From: Allacma fusca
Taxonomy: Eukaryota > Arthropoda > Collembola > Symphypleona > Sminthuridae
Assembly: GCA_947179485.1 (NCBI GenBank)
Contig: OX359250.1
Location: 36,610,783-36,674,782, forward strand
Length of the DNA stretch: 64,000 nt
Direction: 5' to 3'
In this document: in pieces, positions 12,137-25,072 of the stretch
Numbering within the stretch: position 1 is the stretch's first letter
Layout of the letters: the number at the start of each line of letters is the position of its first letter
Made by a program: the position numbers and the translations under genes
Notes under the pieces: model-generated
What the model was told of the DNA's origin: nothing
The model's input: only the letters and a program-made list of their open reading frames with translations
Database searches by the model: none

Positions 12137-13756
12137 TCTACCTTTTACAAAATTATTAATCTGATTTGGAACAATTCACTCAAAGTGAGAGTAAATGCCC
12201 AGGTTTTTTCTACAACTGAAATTTGCTCATTTTGAGTTTATAATGGTAGATGTAGCAATAGATAAAAACGCTTCTAGTAAAATTTTTTTCCCTTAAAAGT
12301 CCAATAGGGACTAAATAGTACTAAAGGGAGAATTAGCCTTTAAAAAAGTAACTCAAAAAAGACGAGGCTCAATTTTTTAACACAAGTTAGGAGTCAAATT
12401 GTAAACTCGCACTCTACAAAACGAACAATTGGGAATGTAGTGAAAAAAGTGTTATTAATTTTAAATAATAACAATGACAACTAAAAACAATTTCCCTTCA
12501 ATGCTTGAGCAAATTCAATGAATGTTAATTTCCTAGAATTTCTAAAATCACTTATGTAAAAACCCTCGGAGTGACTTCAGTCACAAAATAATACAACAGG
12601 CGCCCTCTATTGCCCCTCAAGAGTCAGTGGGAAGCTAAATTTTTGAATGGATCACGTGTGAACAATGTTTACAATTTACAATATCCCTGTCTGATGCCAT
12701 GCGAACAAAGATAATTAGTAATTTTGTATGAAAGAATTTTAAAAAAAGAATTGGGCATCCCATTGGGAAGAATCTCCGGTTGCCCCGGAAGGATTTTGAA
12801 ATTAAATATTAAAATTAGTTTTATTCAGTCTATTCCACACAGCTACGATTTATGCCACGTATTACAAAGACAGTGCACCGTTATTTAACCAGAACTAAAT
12901 ACCTTGACCAGTGTGGACAGTCTTGGTATTCTTTCCAAAATTTTATAAAAATTACAACTAATTCCACTCATTTTGTTACAAGTTATCAAAACAGTCCTTA
13001 CATTTACATGGCTTTTTCTGTATAGGTTTTTTTTTTAAATTCCGTTAAAAATGTATTACCTGAAATATTATTTAAAATACTGACAATTTGTGTACACCGA
13101 ATGAAGGGGCATACTAAAATGTACCCTGGGTATATCAATAACCAAATTTATGCTAAATATCCCACAAAGCTAGACACAAGATAAGCTCATACATTCGCTC
13201 CCATATTTTAACCCCCAAATTTACAGGAGAGTCAAAATAAAAATTAAGTTGCTATTTTTTTTGAATTTCCAGACCCTGATTGTAAAACACTGGGTTTCGG
13301 TTCCCATCCAAAAATTCCGTACGAAGCCTCACATAATTATCCATATTGTAAAATTTAAATCAATTATTATTATAAGTACACTGGACAATATTAATAAGCT
13401 GATTGATTCTCAAATACTGCTAATTATTACAAATAATACAGATGAGTAACATTTTGACGTACACATGACAGACACTACAAATTGGGCTGACTTTGAGTCT
13501 CAGGACCAGGGGCTATCTTATAATTATTATTATGGGAAATCTATATAAAAATGATCAACATGGCCAGCCCCCTTAAGGGCATTGAGTCATAAAGGTGTAA
13601 AAATAAGGAACAACAATAATAATTATTTTTTTCTTTCGTTGTAAAAATTATAACTGTCTTAATAATTATTAAAAAAAAGGGAAACAGGACATCCATAATT
13701 GAACCACACAGATACACACAGGGAATGAGGTGATGTGACAAATGGTACAAAAATGT
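12137..13756. other. Intergenic AT-rich sequence
   Basis: Region between the Cys-rich gene and the first tetraspan gene. A short minus-strand frame beginning MSGISCNFYK with a GTATTT donor near 12903 was considered as an exon but has no partner. Nothing else is supported. Confidence 0.45.
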
Positions 13757-16735
13757 TTACACGCTGGTAACAGTTACAATTCGTGTTCTGTTAAAGTCTT
13801 CAATAGGCCCATTATAGCAATTACCATTCGAATGAGCCATAATGCTTCGAGGAGTCGTTCGGGGTGGGATCGGTGGTGGCGGTGGCCTTGAGGGTTTGTT
13901 CATTGTGGGTCTCTCCACGACGGGACTTCGAGAGTTGGAGTAGTAATTAGTTGCTGTAACCCATTCTTTAAAGAGGGAGATCACCACAAGGAAGTAAACA
14001 TGAGCCATTGTGATTGCAAGCAAAGGTAATGTCGCCAGGAATTTTACTCCTTGGGAACAAATCAAAATAATTGCTAGGACGCCCGATCCAATGAACACAA
14101 GATTCGTGATGAGGCTCCATTGAAGAAATTTCAAATCTTTCTGTAATATTGATAATACCCATGTAGTTAATTTTTTTCATCTTTGAGTATACCATAACTG
14201 CCTCAAGAAATACCATCTGGAGGCTTAATTCCTTCCTGAGCTAACAACCTTAATTTGTACTTGTACAGGGCGTTGCAACAATCTTCCTCTCCCTATTTGA
14301 TCGCATATCAAAACGTGTTACACATTTTTCGATCGCATTTCTGAATCCTTCTTTACCGATTTAAAATTTAAAAAAATAAAAATATTAGGATATAAATTAT
14401 TATTGACCTCAGGAAACCCATCTCGGTAAAATGATCGAAGCGAAATGTTTTTTTCTCGAAAAAGTTCTATTCTGAATTTTCGTTTGCAAAACAAAATCCT
14501 ACAAAATAATAATTGACACTTCAACTGCCCCTTGCAAATTTTATGGACCTTAAATTGAGCATTATAGCGGTCACTGCAGGAGAGTTCTGAACACTTTTTT
14601 TTATTAGTTTGACCTCAGGTCAAAAATGTGAGGCGTTTATGAGAGGAAATCTGGTTTGAGAAAAATATCAGTATTAACCAGTTGTTGTCTGTGACCAGAC
14701 AACTCACGCCTCTCGAGAGTCCAGTGACACATCAGCAATTGTCTGATTTTAAAGCCCATCAAATTAGTTGTAACCTGATCCATATTTTCTTGAATTCATT
14801 TCAAGAAATAAAATTCAGACTGGTAGTGGATTGTCTCAATCTAAAGCCCATAAAATTATAACAGCTCCAGATTCCTTTGAATTTATTTCTCGAAATGAAA
14901 ATCCAAAGGAGGATTGTCTTCTTTTAAAGTCCATACAATTAATTGGAAACTACATTTTAAAAAAATATTATTCCTGGAATAAAAATGAAATTTGAATGGG
15001 CTTGTGGCTTACATGAGCCAGGGGGGAAGAATAAGTTTTGAAACACGCTGTACAGTCATGACAGAACTTGTTCTCTCAAAAAATACATATTTACTGAAAA
15101 TGTTGCTCGTCATGTTGTCATGACCATTGGATACACAATGGTTGCGAACATCACTCAAATCACACACGCAATCTTGGAAAGTCCAATGGTATAGGAACAC
15201 CTGAGTGTGAATTTTAATCGTGGGAGACGAGAGAGAGCCAGGAATTAATTAAGCGCATGATATCATGCAGGAACACGAATCCCAATAACTCCTCACACAT
15301 TATTGATTGAGTATCGATTTCAGTTTTGAATTACCTTTATAATTGAAATAAAGACGCAAATTGCAGATGCTACAGGAAAACAAGCCGGTACAGCAAACGT
15401 GTAGAAGATATTTCGGAGAACTGTTCCAATAAACAACATCAAAAAATCATTTTAACATACTTGACAATGACAATTCCCAGACATGCCACAAATGTTAACC
15501 CGATTTTGTTTCATTCCATTCATTGAATTTCTATTCACCAAAATGATTATTCTGAATAATTACCCTATTTTCCGGAACACATCGGATGGAATTTAATACT
15601 TATTTAATACAAACTCATGGAATCATTTGTCCTTCCCAAAACACCCCCTTATCCAAAAATAGATTTTTAACAGGAATTATCCCTGCCCCCATAAAATATT
15701 TTTGATCATTTCAATGAATCCAAGAAACGAATCCGGTTACCATCGTCATAATTTGTATAACCTGTAGTAGCTTGACGCATTCTATTACCTTCAATAGAAT
15801 AAGGACTTTGAAAGCTTTCTAAAAAGTCTTGGCCATTAGCACGATACTGAGCGGTGTCATATTCTGAAGCCACGGACTCCGAGCCGATAAATATGAACAC
15901 AGTCCAGTACAAGCCCAGCATACTCAAAGGTCCTGTAAACTAAAGAAAAAATAATCGGCTTTTAGTGTCCTTCAAAACACTCTCATGTAAACATCCATCC
16001 TCGCAGTACTTCACAAGAGCTGACTTAATTGCAAAATAATTATCTTTATTGGCTCATACATACATACATCCTTACACATGGGTTAGTAGGGGGGACCCAA
16101 ACAGGAGTGTACATATCCCACTCTGCTTAAAACCATATCTATTTAATTACTGGAACATTAACACATTTTCCAGAGCCACTCACAAGTAAGATACAAATAA
16201 TTACTTGTATGTGCATGAAATGATCCCCTTGGCCTCTGAGTAAGTTACCGCCTGTCATTAGTGCGTGCAGTCCGCTCTCACTCTATCTAAGATAATCCTT
16301 TATGAGAGGGATTTCTCATTGGGAAAAAATATTCCACACATCCCGCATATATACGTATATACATACGCTCAGGCTGTAGAATGTAAATTTTTCCCATTAA
16401 GGCAGAGCATGCTAATATTAGAGAGTTTGGGGATATTTGAATGATGCTTTTTTTTTTATTATAGGGACTGCTCTGTAAATGTTCTTTGCAAACTCTTTGT
16501 GACGTTCCGTTCCTGTACTTGAGCCTTTTGAGATAGGGTCAGTGTGAGGTCAAGAGGGGTTCTGGACACTTGTTGGGAAGGGACTGAAGGAGAGGATGAG
16601 GCCTGCTCTAATTTATGTATAAATATAGAGAGTCAGAGTTGAATTTATTGATCTTACAAGTTTTAATATCCCGACTGCCAGAGCCCCGAATAAAGGTCTT
16701 AGACAAGGGCAGGCACTGCCACCACCTCCGTACAT
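13757..16735 (-). CDS. Small tetraspan membrane protein A, with long proline-rich C-terminal tail
   Basis: Four exons on the minus strand: 16658-16735 (26 codons), 15789-15939, 15335-15420 (86 bp) and 13757-14140; intron phases 0, 1, 0; product 232 aa. The N-terminus MYGGGGSACPC is followed by a first membrane segment that crosses the exon 1/2 junction (FGALAVGILKL / FTGPLSMLGLYWTVFIFIG). A polar loop to about residue 76 has no cysteines. Exon 3 is the second segment, and exon 4 opens with the third and fourth (residues about 112-132 and 135-158). Residues 160-232 form a cytosolic tail with PPPPPIPP, an SH3/WW-type ligand, absent from the other three copies. Size and topology resemble arthropod small tetraspans (DUF4728-type, pasiflora-like septate-junction proteins); this assignment is by eye. 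An in-frame upstream ATG near 16840 exists, but the Cys-rich start used here matches the paralogues. Confidence 0.8.
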
Positions 16736-17040
16736 CTCAAAGGACGAAATTGTGGTTTCTACGGTCTCTCGAACTCCCAGGGACTTTGGAAACCATGAAG
16801 AATTTGAAAGAGCACTCCTTCCCCTTACATGGATGACCACAGTAAGTACACTAGGGATAACTTTAGTCTGGCCATATGGCTCGTATTTAGCATTTTGAAG
16901 TAAAAATTCTAATATATTCTGTGAGGATCGTTGTCTGGGAAAATGTTACAGCCATTTCTCTCTGTCCCAGGTTAAAGTGCCGTTTCTCACTCGTCAACTC
17001 TTCCAAGACCGACGAAGAACTGGGGATAAATATTTTTCAC
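16736..17040. promoter_or_regulatory. Short divergent interval between two tetraspan first exons
   Basis: About 305 bp separates the start codon of tetraspan A (minus, 16735) from the start codon of a plus-strand tetraspan-like exon (17041). If both are expressed, this interval plus the 5' UTRs would be a bidirectional promoter. No clear TATA box or CpG cluster was seen, so this rests on position only. Confidence 0.3.
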
Positions 17041-17115
17041 ATGAAAATACCTTGCGGACTGGCCTGTATGCACCTCATTGTTAGGACAGGATTACTCATT
17101 GGGTTGTTCTTCTGG
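17041..17115 (+). CDS. Orphan first exon of a tetraspan-family gene (plus strand)
   Basis: Twenty-five codons from ATG to a consensus GTAAGT donor, phase 0. The peptide reads MKIPCGLACMHL, then IVRTGLLIGLFFW. Length, phase, Cys-x(n)-Cys then R-T-G then hydrophobic layout all match the first exons of the four minus-strand tetraspan genes (compare CGCVRPRTGAIIVGTIDT at 47575). I looked for a phase-0 second exon in the next few kilobases on the plus strand and found none convincing. It is either a gene with a long first intron, a gene whose later exons have decayed, or a duplicated fragment. Confidence 0.5.
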
Positions 17116-17640
17116 GTAAGTACGTTCCCTATACCCATATGGAGGAGCTGGCTGCATCAAGAGTTGAGGGTGAAACCTGAATAGTTGGGCTTGAAGTTAT
17201 AAGTTGGAACGAGACTTGTGCCTTGGCTTGCCTTTCCCAAACCAACACGAAGAGCAAAAAAAAATCCGTCTCTTCGGTACTACCCTATATATCCTCACAA
17301 TTATGCTCACCATAGTTCAAGATCATCATCCCTAGTGTATCTATAGATATACAGTATTGACTGTGTGCACGTAACAAAAAGGGGGAAAATCCGTCTGGCT
17401 TGTGCCTTCAGCTTCAGTATCACTTCGACCCACCACAATAATTCCAAACGAAACAAACTCCATACAGAGGAACCAGAGTGTTGGGTCTTGAAGGATATTT
17501 ATACTTTTCGTACTTCCCTGTATTTACATACCCCACAATCCTATGAATGATATCCTACATGAGGAACATTATTTTCTTCCTCAACACCCTCCAAGAGGCC
17601 ATATGTAGCTTTTAGCATCAAACCAGCATCCAACACATAC

Positions 17641-19568
17641 CATATCAACTTTCTCATTGGGATACTGCGGAAGCACTCTGAAACTGTGACAGGACTTGGC
17701 ACAGTAGGGGCTTTTCAGTCTGTCATTCAACATATGGAAATAAAAGCTATTCTATAGAAGAATAAAATCCATGGAGGAGTATCTACAGAAGAATAAGATC
17801 CATAGAAGAGTATAGAAGAATAAAATCCATAAAATAATATAAGTGGAAGAATAAGTTCCATAGAATAATATAGAAGAATGAAAACTATTTTATATCGGAC
17901 TAAAAGCCAATTAAAAATATTTGTATGTTTATCACCGACAGAGAAACCTGTGGAAATGGTACCCAAATATTTCCCTCGCACATAATCAACTTTCATTTTA
18001 TTACCTCCCCACATAGCTCTCCTCACACTTACAAATACATAGGACTCCTACAACAACAACACCTGCTCCTTGCATACACATACATACATACACCAGGTTT
18101 TTAAATTAAGTCCAATGCAAGTTCAAGAACATGCATTGTCCTTGTAACAAGTCTATTGCCTTAAGGATGAAGCTGTCAGGATAAATTGTTTGTTCGAGGA
18201 CTGAATAGAGCAATCGACGCCAGGAAGAAATCTCATGCATGGGAACATAATGATGCTCTTGCACCATTCCAATCTTACACCCATCTTCAGTCTTCCATGT
18301 TTCCCCATGTCGGAAAAAATTAGCCAACCTGTGAGAGGATCTATAGTTTGAAATGAAGCTCCTAGGTGGAAGACAAAATGTCATCTTTGGAGTTACCATT
18401 CTTCCGCTCTGAATCTTTACAAGAGCAAATGTGTCACCTGAATTTTTGCTGAATATTTTTTATTACTCATATTTTTTGTGTAGTTAATTATGTTGGGATA
18501 GCTGAATCGAACAAGACTGGGCTTCCTATAAATGGGCACAGTCCATGGCTTGTTGATGGAGTCAATCTTGCAAGGAACATGTAGTTCGGTACTGCTCAGC
18601 AAAAGAGTCATCACGAGCGCTCTCCTAATAAAAAATTAGTATTTTTTGAGGTACTGACAATGATTACAGGGGAGGAGGGATATGACTCAAATGAATGTAA
18701 TCACCGACATGTTTCATTAGAGCGTGAATTGCCGACATATAAACATAGCACTGTTTCTGTAATCTCCCGTCATTGTTCTCTTTTTATTGCATACTAATTT
18801 AAGTATAGTGTTAAAATTCCCCAGCGAAAAAAAATTCTGTAGATTGTACCGTGACGAATGGCCCATGAGTGGTAAAGTTGTTCACAATGATAAAGAGGAT
18901 TTTTTCCAATGGGACTGACAATGAGCCCAACTGTGTAATTACTCCATTCAATAAAATTAATATTTACGAAATTGTCAAAATTAAAGGAGAATTAATTTTT
19001 GAGAAGCTGCTGTACAGGATGACAACTATGATTTTTCCAAGATGCTTCCAATTAAAGGTTTTTTTTTCTCTTCTTCCAGACAGTGAGTTATTGACAAAAC
19101 GTGTTTTCCGTTTATATGTCAAGGTGTGTAGGATGAGTGGTTTAGAACACACTTGCATGGGTTGTATCATATCTTCATCAGGAATGACGTGGCTGTCAAC
19201 GACATTCCGCTCAAGCTAATTACAACAGACCAAATATCCTTAACACTCAAGGATTCTGAATTACAGACAAGATCAATGCAGTACTTTAGGTACAGTTTAC
19301 AAGTTCATTTGAAGATTTTTTCCCTGTAAAAAGGGTTGATTTACCTTTCTCATTACACTTCATAATGTACACTCGTGTGTGGACATGCTCTGCTTCTGAG
19401 GAGAGACGAGTCATTGGGAAGCAATAGTTGGAGCCAAATTAATTGCCCCTCACTTTTCCTTTCAGTGTCAGCCTTAAATTCCATAGGTAAATTAATTTTA
19501 ATCCACGGACGACTAACCAGAAGTGACGAGTAAGGTGTTCCCTTCAAATTTACCAACGTCAAGTTCAA
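17641..19568 (-). CDS. Unresolved minus-strand gene or pseudogene, secreted-protein-like, possible VWC-type motif
   Basis: Several protein-like blocks share one strand. Block 1 (19353-19568) includes NLTLVNLKGTPYSSLLVS. Block 2 (about 18426-18620) follows a TTTTTTATTAG acceptor and includes LHVPCKIDSINKPW and YRKPSLVRFSYPN. Block 3 (18106 to about 18437) includes FCLPPRSF, then FRHGETWKTEDGC. Block 4 (17641-17719), between an acceptor and a GTATGT donor, includes SPYCAKSCHSFRVLPQYPNE. GETW-x3-DGC is reminiscent of von Willebrand factor C modules, but the usual CxC is missing. Blocks 2 and 3 abut but are in different frames, with the change near an A6 run at about 18455, so there is a frameshift, an unseen intron or a sequencing error. 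The upstream exons and a signal peptide were not found. The blocks may not all belong to one gene. Confidence 0.25.
17742..17885. repeat. Minisatellite, AGAAGAATAAAATCCATAG-type unit
   Basis: About five to six diverged copies of a unit of about 24 bp (AGAAGAATAAGATCCATAGA variants) in tandem. Confidence 0.75.
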
Positions 19569-20880
19569 GTTAAATTTGACTTACAGGGGTCACAGTCAAG
19601 TCACATCTCATGAGCATAATTTTTCTTACGCTAGATCTTAATTAATTGTAGTCATATCGTTGATTTTTTTGTATCTAGATACTTTCAGATGTGCCCATGG
19701 AATGGTTATTCCAATAATTATACAGACGCAGTGGCTCCTCAGAGGAAATTAATTTCAGGGATTGTTGTTGAGCTACCAAATTGCTGGTATTTCCTGCCGA
19801 AATCCTCCTGGAATTAGTATTGTACAGGAATAGGCACATGTAATTAAGTACAATTTTTTTAAATTGTGCAAACTATTGTAAAAAAAAACGTTTTCGTTCC
19901 AGCAGCGGAAGTAGGAAAAAATTCAAGACTGGACGGAAGACATAAATTGAATCCCTCAAATTACAAACTCTAGATATCCTACACTTATTAGAGATACAGA
20001 AATTGCAGATGTAGGTAAATACAATACTTTATTTTCAGTCACAAGCTTCAAGGAGGATTCCACACTTTACGTACAACTGAATTTCTTCACATCCTTTAAC
20101 TTACAACAGACAGAACATACATAAGTAAAACATAAATGGAACTTAAGGATAATTCAAAATGAATACATTCAATTACAGTAAATTGTTCTTTGAACGAGGA
20201 ACCTTTTAGTCGACGGTTACAATAATAATAATATTATTATTATTAACAAGAAAAAAAAATAGTTTATACAAATTCATACAAATGGAGGATTCACAACAAA
20301 ACAATACGCTCGCCAGTGTGCTTTTATAATAGCACTATATTACATTAATACAAAACAAACCTCAGGACTCTTAAACTACATCGAGTCAAATAACAATAAT
20401 TATTACAACCAATTTCGAAAATTGACCTCAGGAGTGATCAAACTATTTCCCAATATCTCAAACAAGGCTGAAAGGGTCAACAGACAGGGAATTTGTTCCG
20501 AAGCCCAAAAGACACGTGGGTAACAGGACTTTGTTGAGGGACAGCTATTTATTTTCTAAAACTATTTGCATATTTCGTAACATCGATAAAAATGAATGCA
20601 CCTTCTTGGTAGCTGATGGTCTCCTGGACTGGATGACTTCCAGTCCCATACAATTCGACCTGGTTTTGAGGGAAACCAGTCCGTAAATCACAAGCTAATG
20701 GACCTTCATGAGGCTTAAGATTCTAGAGCTCCTCTCAATCTTCGAGATATTTAGAGAACTTGTTTTCTTTCACGCCAGGTAATTATATAGCTATAGAGAC
20801 AGACATGCTTGTGATATAAAACACTTTTGTAATAATATGTAATGGTTTGTAGTTTTTTTCCCCCTCAATCCCTTCACTTC

Positions 20881-23572
20881 CTATGCTTTGGAAATCACAA
20901 GCATCTCTTTATCATCTGTATGCTTCAGTTCCCACTCATATCTGCTGAAGTCCACCACTACCATGTAGAAGAAGCATTGGAGAATTGTGACGCTGAAGTA
21001 TGGCATGATCCCCACCCAATTCGCACCCGACAGAAATAAACAGAGAAGACAAGCGATGGAACCAGCAATGAGGATTGTGCTCAGGACAAATGACGAGATC
21101 ACCGAGCAGGAGGATTTCTGTAAGAATAAATATTAAAATCAACATTCGATTGTTTTTTTCTTTAAATACAATAATCTCAAAACTACACAATAGATCCCTT
21201 GTTATTACGATTCAAAATCTACGTTACAACCACTCCACACTTGAGCAGCTAGTTTTTAGGGCGAAGGAAAATTTTTCAAGTTAGAGAACAAAAAAATGCC
21301 TACTCATGGGGACTCTATTTATATGTAATTACATGCATACTTTTATACAATTACGTAAATACATTATACTCCATCATTGGGGAACTCCATACTAATTCTA
21401 GTTTGCTCACTGATTGTGTGAATATTTTTTGTATAATTAATTCTTCTGTCCTAAAAAAGTTTACTGCGCTCTTACTGTGATGGACGCGACGATGAGGACG
21501 ATCCCAAGAAAGAATAACGAGAGGGCTGGAAGCCAGAATTCTGGAATGAAAAAAATATTTCATAATTTACATACATTCGAGATACTTATGGCTAATGCAA
21601 AAATTCTGATTAATATTCATCCCATGGACAGAGCTCTTCAAGATAGCGAATGCCATTTGCCATTCATTCATTATGAATGATATTTTGAGGGTTACACACA
21701 CAAGTACGAAGGATTCATCTAAATTCAATGGAAAAATGGGACGAAAGAGTTTATTCTTTAATTCCTTTCTGTGTAGAGCCCAGAGCCTCTTGTACTTACT
21801 ATTAATGCCTTGCATCTTGAATGCCCAGGATTACATACGTGCATTTTTCCAGGCTCGGCATTGATAACCGATAACCGTTACCCAGCGGCGCCTGGCACTG
21901 TGTCTTTGCACACTGACCTTATCAGTCCAAATTTGACTCACCTAAGAGAAATTGGAAGGTATCTTTGATAGTATCATATCTAAGGGACTCCAACTGGTGG
22001 GGGTTTAGCATCGGGTCCAACATCATGTGTCTCTCCTTCGGACTTAAAATTACTAGCGATATTCCTACCACTCCGATTATCTGGAAAAAAAATGAAGGCA
22101 ATGACTTAGTTTTGTCCCATTTTATAAAAACAAAACAATATACATAAACATATGCTTCAATAGAAGGTTTCCGTAAAAAAACGCAGTTTTGCACTACACA
22201 CTGTGTACAGATCCCTTGTTATTTTCCCGTACTCTCCACAGTTATTATGTCTCATTTTTAGCGGTAAACACCTTTATTAGGGATGGTAATGGTAATTATT
22301 ATAATTATTACAGCAGCTTCAATGGAGACGTGTAATTACACAATGTGCATACTCCTGCATACTAGGACCAATCTCTCACACACACACACTTAATGATGCT
22401 CGCAAAAAGTTTTTATGTTGATTGCCGATAATGGGGGGTGGTCCCAGTCGTGCATTAAAAACATGGGAAATGTCACTGTCGAGCCGTTCCTCTCCACTGA
22501 CCGCTGATTACCTAACAATAGCTTTATCACATCTGGAGAGTGAGATCACACTCTCCAAATCATACCAACAAGCATTTCCATTTTTTTAAGGGCACGTGAA
22601 GCAATTTTAACTCACGAGTTTACTCTCGTTCATATTTTGTTACCCACAATCTACCACCGATAAAATTGGATATGAATCACATGCTCCTTAATTGACCATC
22701 TACCCTCCGTTTAGGACTGCTGGCGGACGAGATGGTCAAAAAGGAACTAAATGTAAACAAGGGCATGCCAAAGGATTTGAATCTGATTACTAAACATTTA
22801 TGTTTTGAGTATCAATTTTAATAAAAATAGTCTCTCCCTGAAATGATCCCAGAGTGAGGATAATATTATTATTTAGTAATAAATCCCTCAATTGTTATCC
22901 CAATTTAATATTATTTCTGCAATGAAATATCCCTTTTGAATCAAGCTAGCATTTCATACAGTATCCGCTCTATGGAATGATGACATAACATCCGGGAGAG
23001 TACAATTAAAACTAAGCCTTTTACTCCCATGAAGGAAGTTACAGAGAATTTCAGGGAGATAAGCAAACTAACACAAACATGAAAGGTCTTCACAAAAGAT
23101 CCGACGACCCATTAAGCCCTCATGTGACTATAATCTGCTTATTATACAATCGTATATTTACTAATGAGACCCAACTATCACATTAGCGTCTCTTCCTGGA
23201 ACCCTGCTCTGCATTTTAGTATCAGGCGACGACGGTAAATATCTCCAAGCCCCATGTATATTTGTACAAGCTACAAATGACTCATTAGTCCCGAGAATGA
23301 GCGTAAAAATTGCCAATGAAATAAAATTTGAATAGAATGAGGAAGCGTTTGAAATTGGGACTATCACATGGGGGAAAAATGTTTTTGATAAATGATAAAA
23401 GCAGTAAAAAAGGGCAGTTTTTGAGGCAGTAATAAAAGTGGATTTGTCATTTTTTTGAGGGAAATTTCAGGGAATAAATGTGAGAGGAACAGAAACTTAC
23501 CACGTCAATGACTCCTGCAATGAGCGTTCCCGTCCTCGAACTTAAACACAGGCAAGGTCCGAGCACAGCCAT
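20881..23572 (-). CDS. Small tetraspan membrane protein B
   Basis: Four exons on the minus strand: 23501-23572 (24 codons), 21942-22080, 21476-21540 (65 bp) and 20881-21117; phases 0, 1, 0; product 170 aa. It starts MAVLGPCLCLSSRTG and goes into membrane segment 1 across the first intron (TLIAGVIDV / IIGVVGISLVIL). The loop includes KERHMMLDPMLNPHQ. Segment 2 is FWLPALSLFFLGIVLIVASI, and segments 3 and 4 are in exon 4, followed by a short charged tail ending MLVISKA. Exon 3 is 21 bp shorter than the 86 bp of the other copies. Its donor (ACA|GTAAGA) is followed at once by an in-frame stop, so the short form is the only reading. Two short introns and one of 1.4 kb separate the exons. Same family as A, C and D: membrane protein, role unknown, septate-junction-type by analogy. 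Confidence 0.84.
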
Positions 23573-24666
23573 GATTTCTTCCCTTCTGACTTTTATTTCC
23601 CTTGCTGAAAGTGCACAGAAACTTGAGAAAAATTCAATCGTGCGGTGACGTAAATTGAACGTGCAGAGAGATCATTCGGTGTCCTCAAACAGGACTGGTG
23701 TAGGTTGAAGAAGTATATAACCTTGCAAAAATTAGTCACTTGTGTTGTGTTCACCCACAGACGCATACACACACAGACACACCAACGACTCCACAGTATA
23801 TGGGGAATGGGGCTATATAAGAGCAAACGTCAAATGAGAAGATCGATCGTCAGCACATGTAAAAGGTGGAAGTAAGGGAGAATTTTGTGAGAGCCGTCAG
23901 CAATAAAAATCCTGTAGCGTAGGTCCTAACGGAAGCCAAGCACGAACTAATAGTGACTCGGACCAGATACGGACTGTTGACTTTTCCCCTGAAAATCCTG
24001 CCTGACAGTTATTTCCCTCGACTTTGGATGAGAACCCAGAAGTAATTTATACACAAACAGTATTTAATTGTTCAATTTAACTCCATGATTGTTCCTTACT
24101 TGCGGAATCCAATTTCACTATTTCCAAGACTATGTACGTACTAACAGGAGAAGTAATTGAGCCAGTCCTATTCCAGGAGTAGTATCTAAACCCAGGGTTT
24201 CAATTCCTCGTCAAAGGTACCGACTGAAACAGCTCTGGTGAAAATATCAAATGTCTCAGGGAACCTTGAAACGGGTCTATTGTAAAGTAAGTGGACTGGT
24301 GTAGTGTTCGCCGTAGACTACTTACAACTACTACTACTACTCCGAAATTGTTTTTAAAAAATGATCCTATCAAATTTTCCCGTAAGTAATTATTATTCCA
24401 GCTCAACTCCGAGCTCTACTTCCAAGTTCAACTCTATCAGGGGAATAATTGCGAATGGTACTAAATGGTAACAGGGCTCCTTGAAGCACGCCAAATTGCC
24501 GACATACGGATTTCTACGTCAGTATCTGTATCAGCTCATATTCATACACAGGAATCTATAAATTACTGTGTGTAATGGTTCACTTCAGCACTCCGCTCAC
24601 AATTCAAGTCCGGAATTCATGAATGGAAGATGAGGTGGTAAAAAATAATTGTCTATTCAGGTTTCG

Positions 24667-24689
24667 ACTCTCTCTCTCTCTCTCTCTCT
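24667..24689. repeat. (CT)n microsatellite
   Basis: About 11 CT units in a row, followed by a short CA-rich stretch. Confidence 0.88.
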
Positions 24690-25041
24690 TTCTCACAGAC
24701 ACACACATACACCAACAATTCAGGCACACTCTGTGTCAGTACGAACACTTGATGCTGCACATTTGAGGGGGATATTTTTCTGGGACTTATTTTCTATATT
24801 ATTGTCAATTGTCACTCCTGAGCGTGTTTGAAGGGTGATGACAGAAAGGTGAGTCTTATATTTACCCAAGGCTCGGACTCAATTCTCTCTTTGGAACTCA
24901 ATAGCTCCAGCAACTCTGAGTGGAGTAATGGATGAGTTGATAATTCTGTTGATGATAAAAATGACGTGGTTAATCCACCAAAGAGCAGACGTAAATGCTC
25001 TAGACCGGCTATCAAGCCTCAACTTTTATCATTATGATTCC

Positions 25042-25067
<26 letters not shown>
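25042..25067. repeat. (GT)n microsatellite
   Basis: About 13 GT units in a row, then a second short GT run after AAGA. Confidence 0.9.

Positions 25068-25072
<5 letters not shown>

Noticed and set aside
12903-12971. Minus-strand start MSGISCNFYK with a GTATTT donor, tested as exon 1 of the Cys-rich gene at 11614
   Set aside because: It lacks a signal peptide; the exon at 12062-12136 gives one and the same phase as the paralogue.
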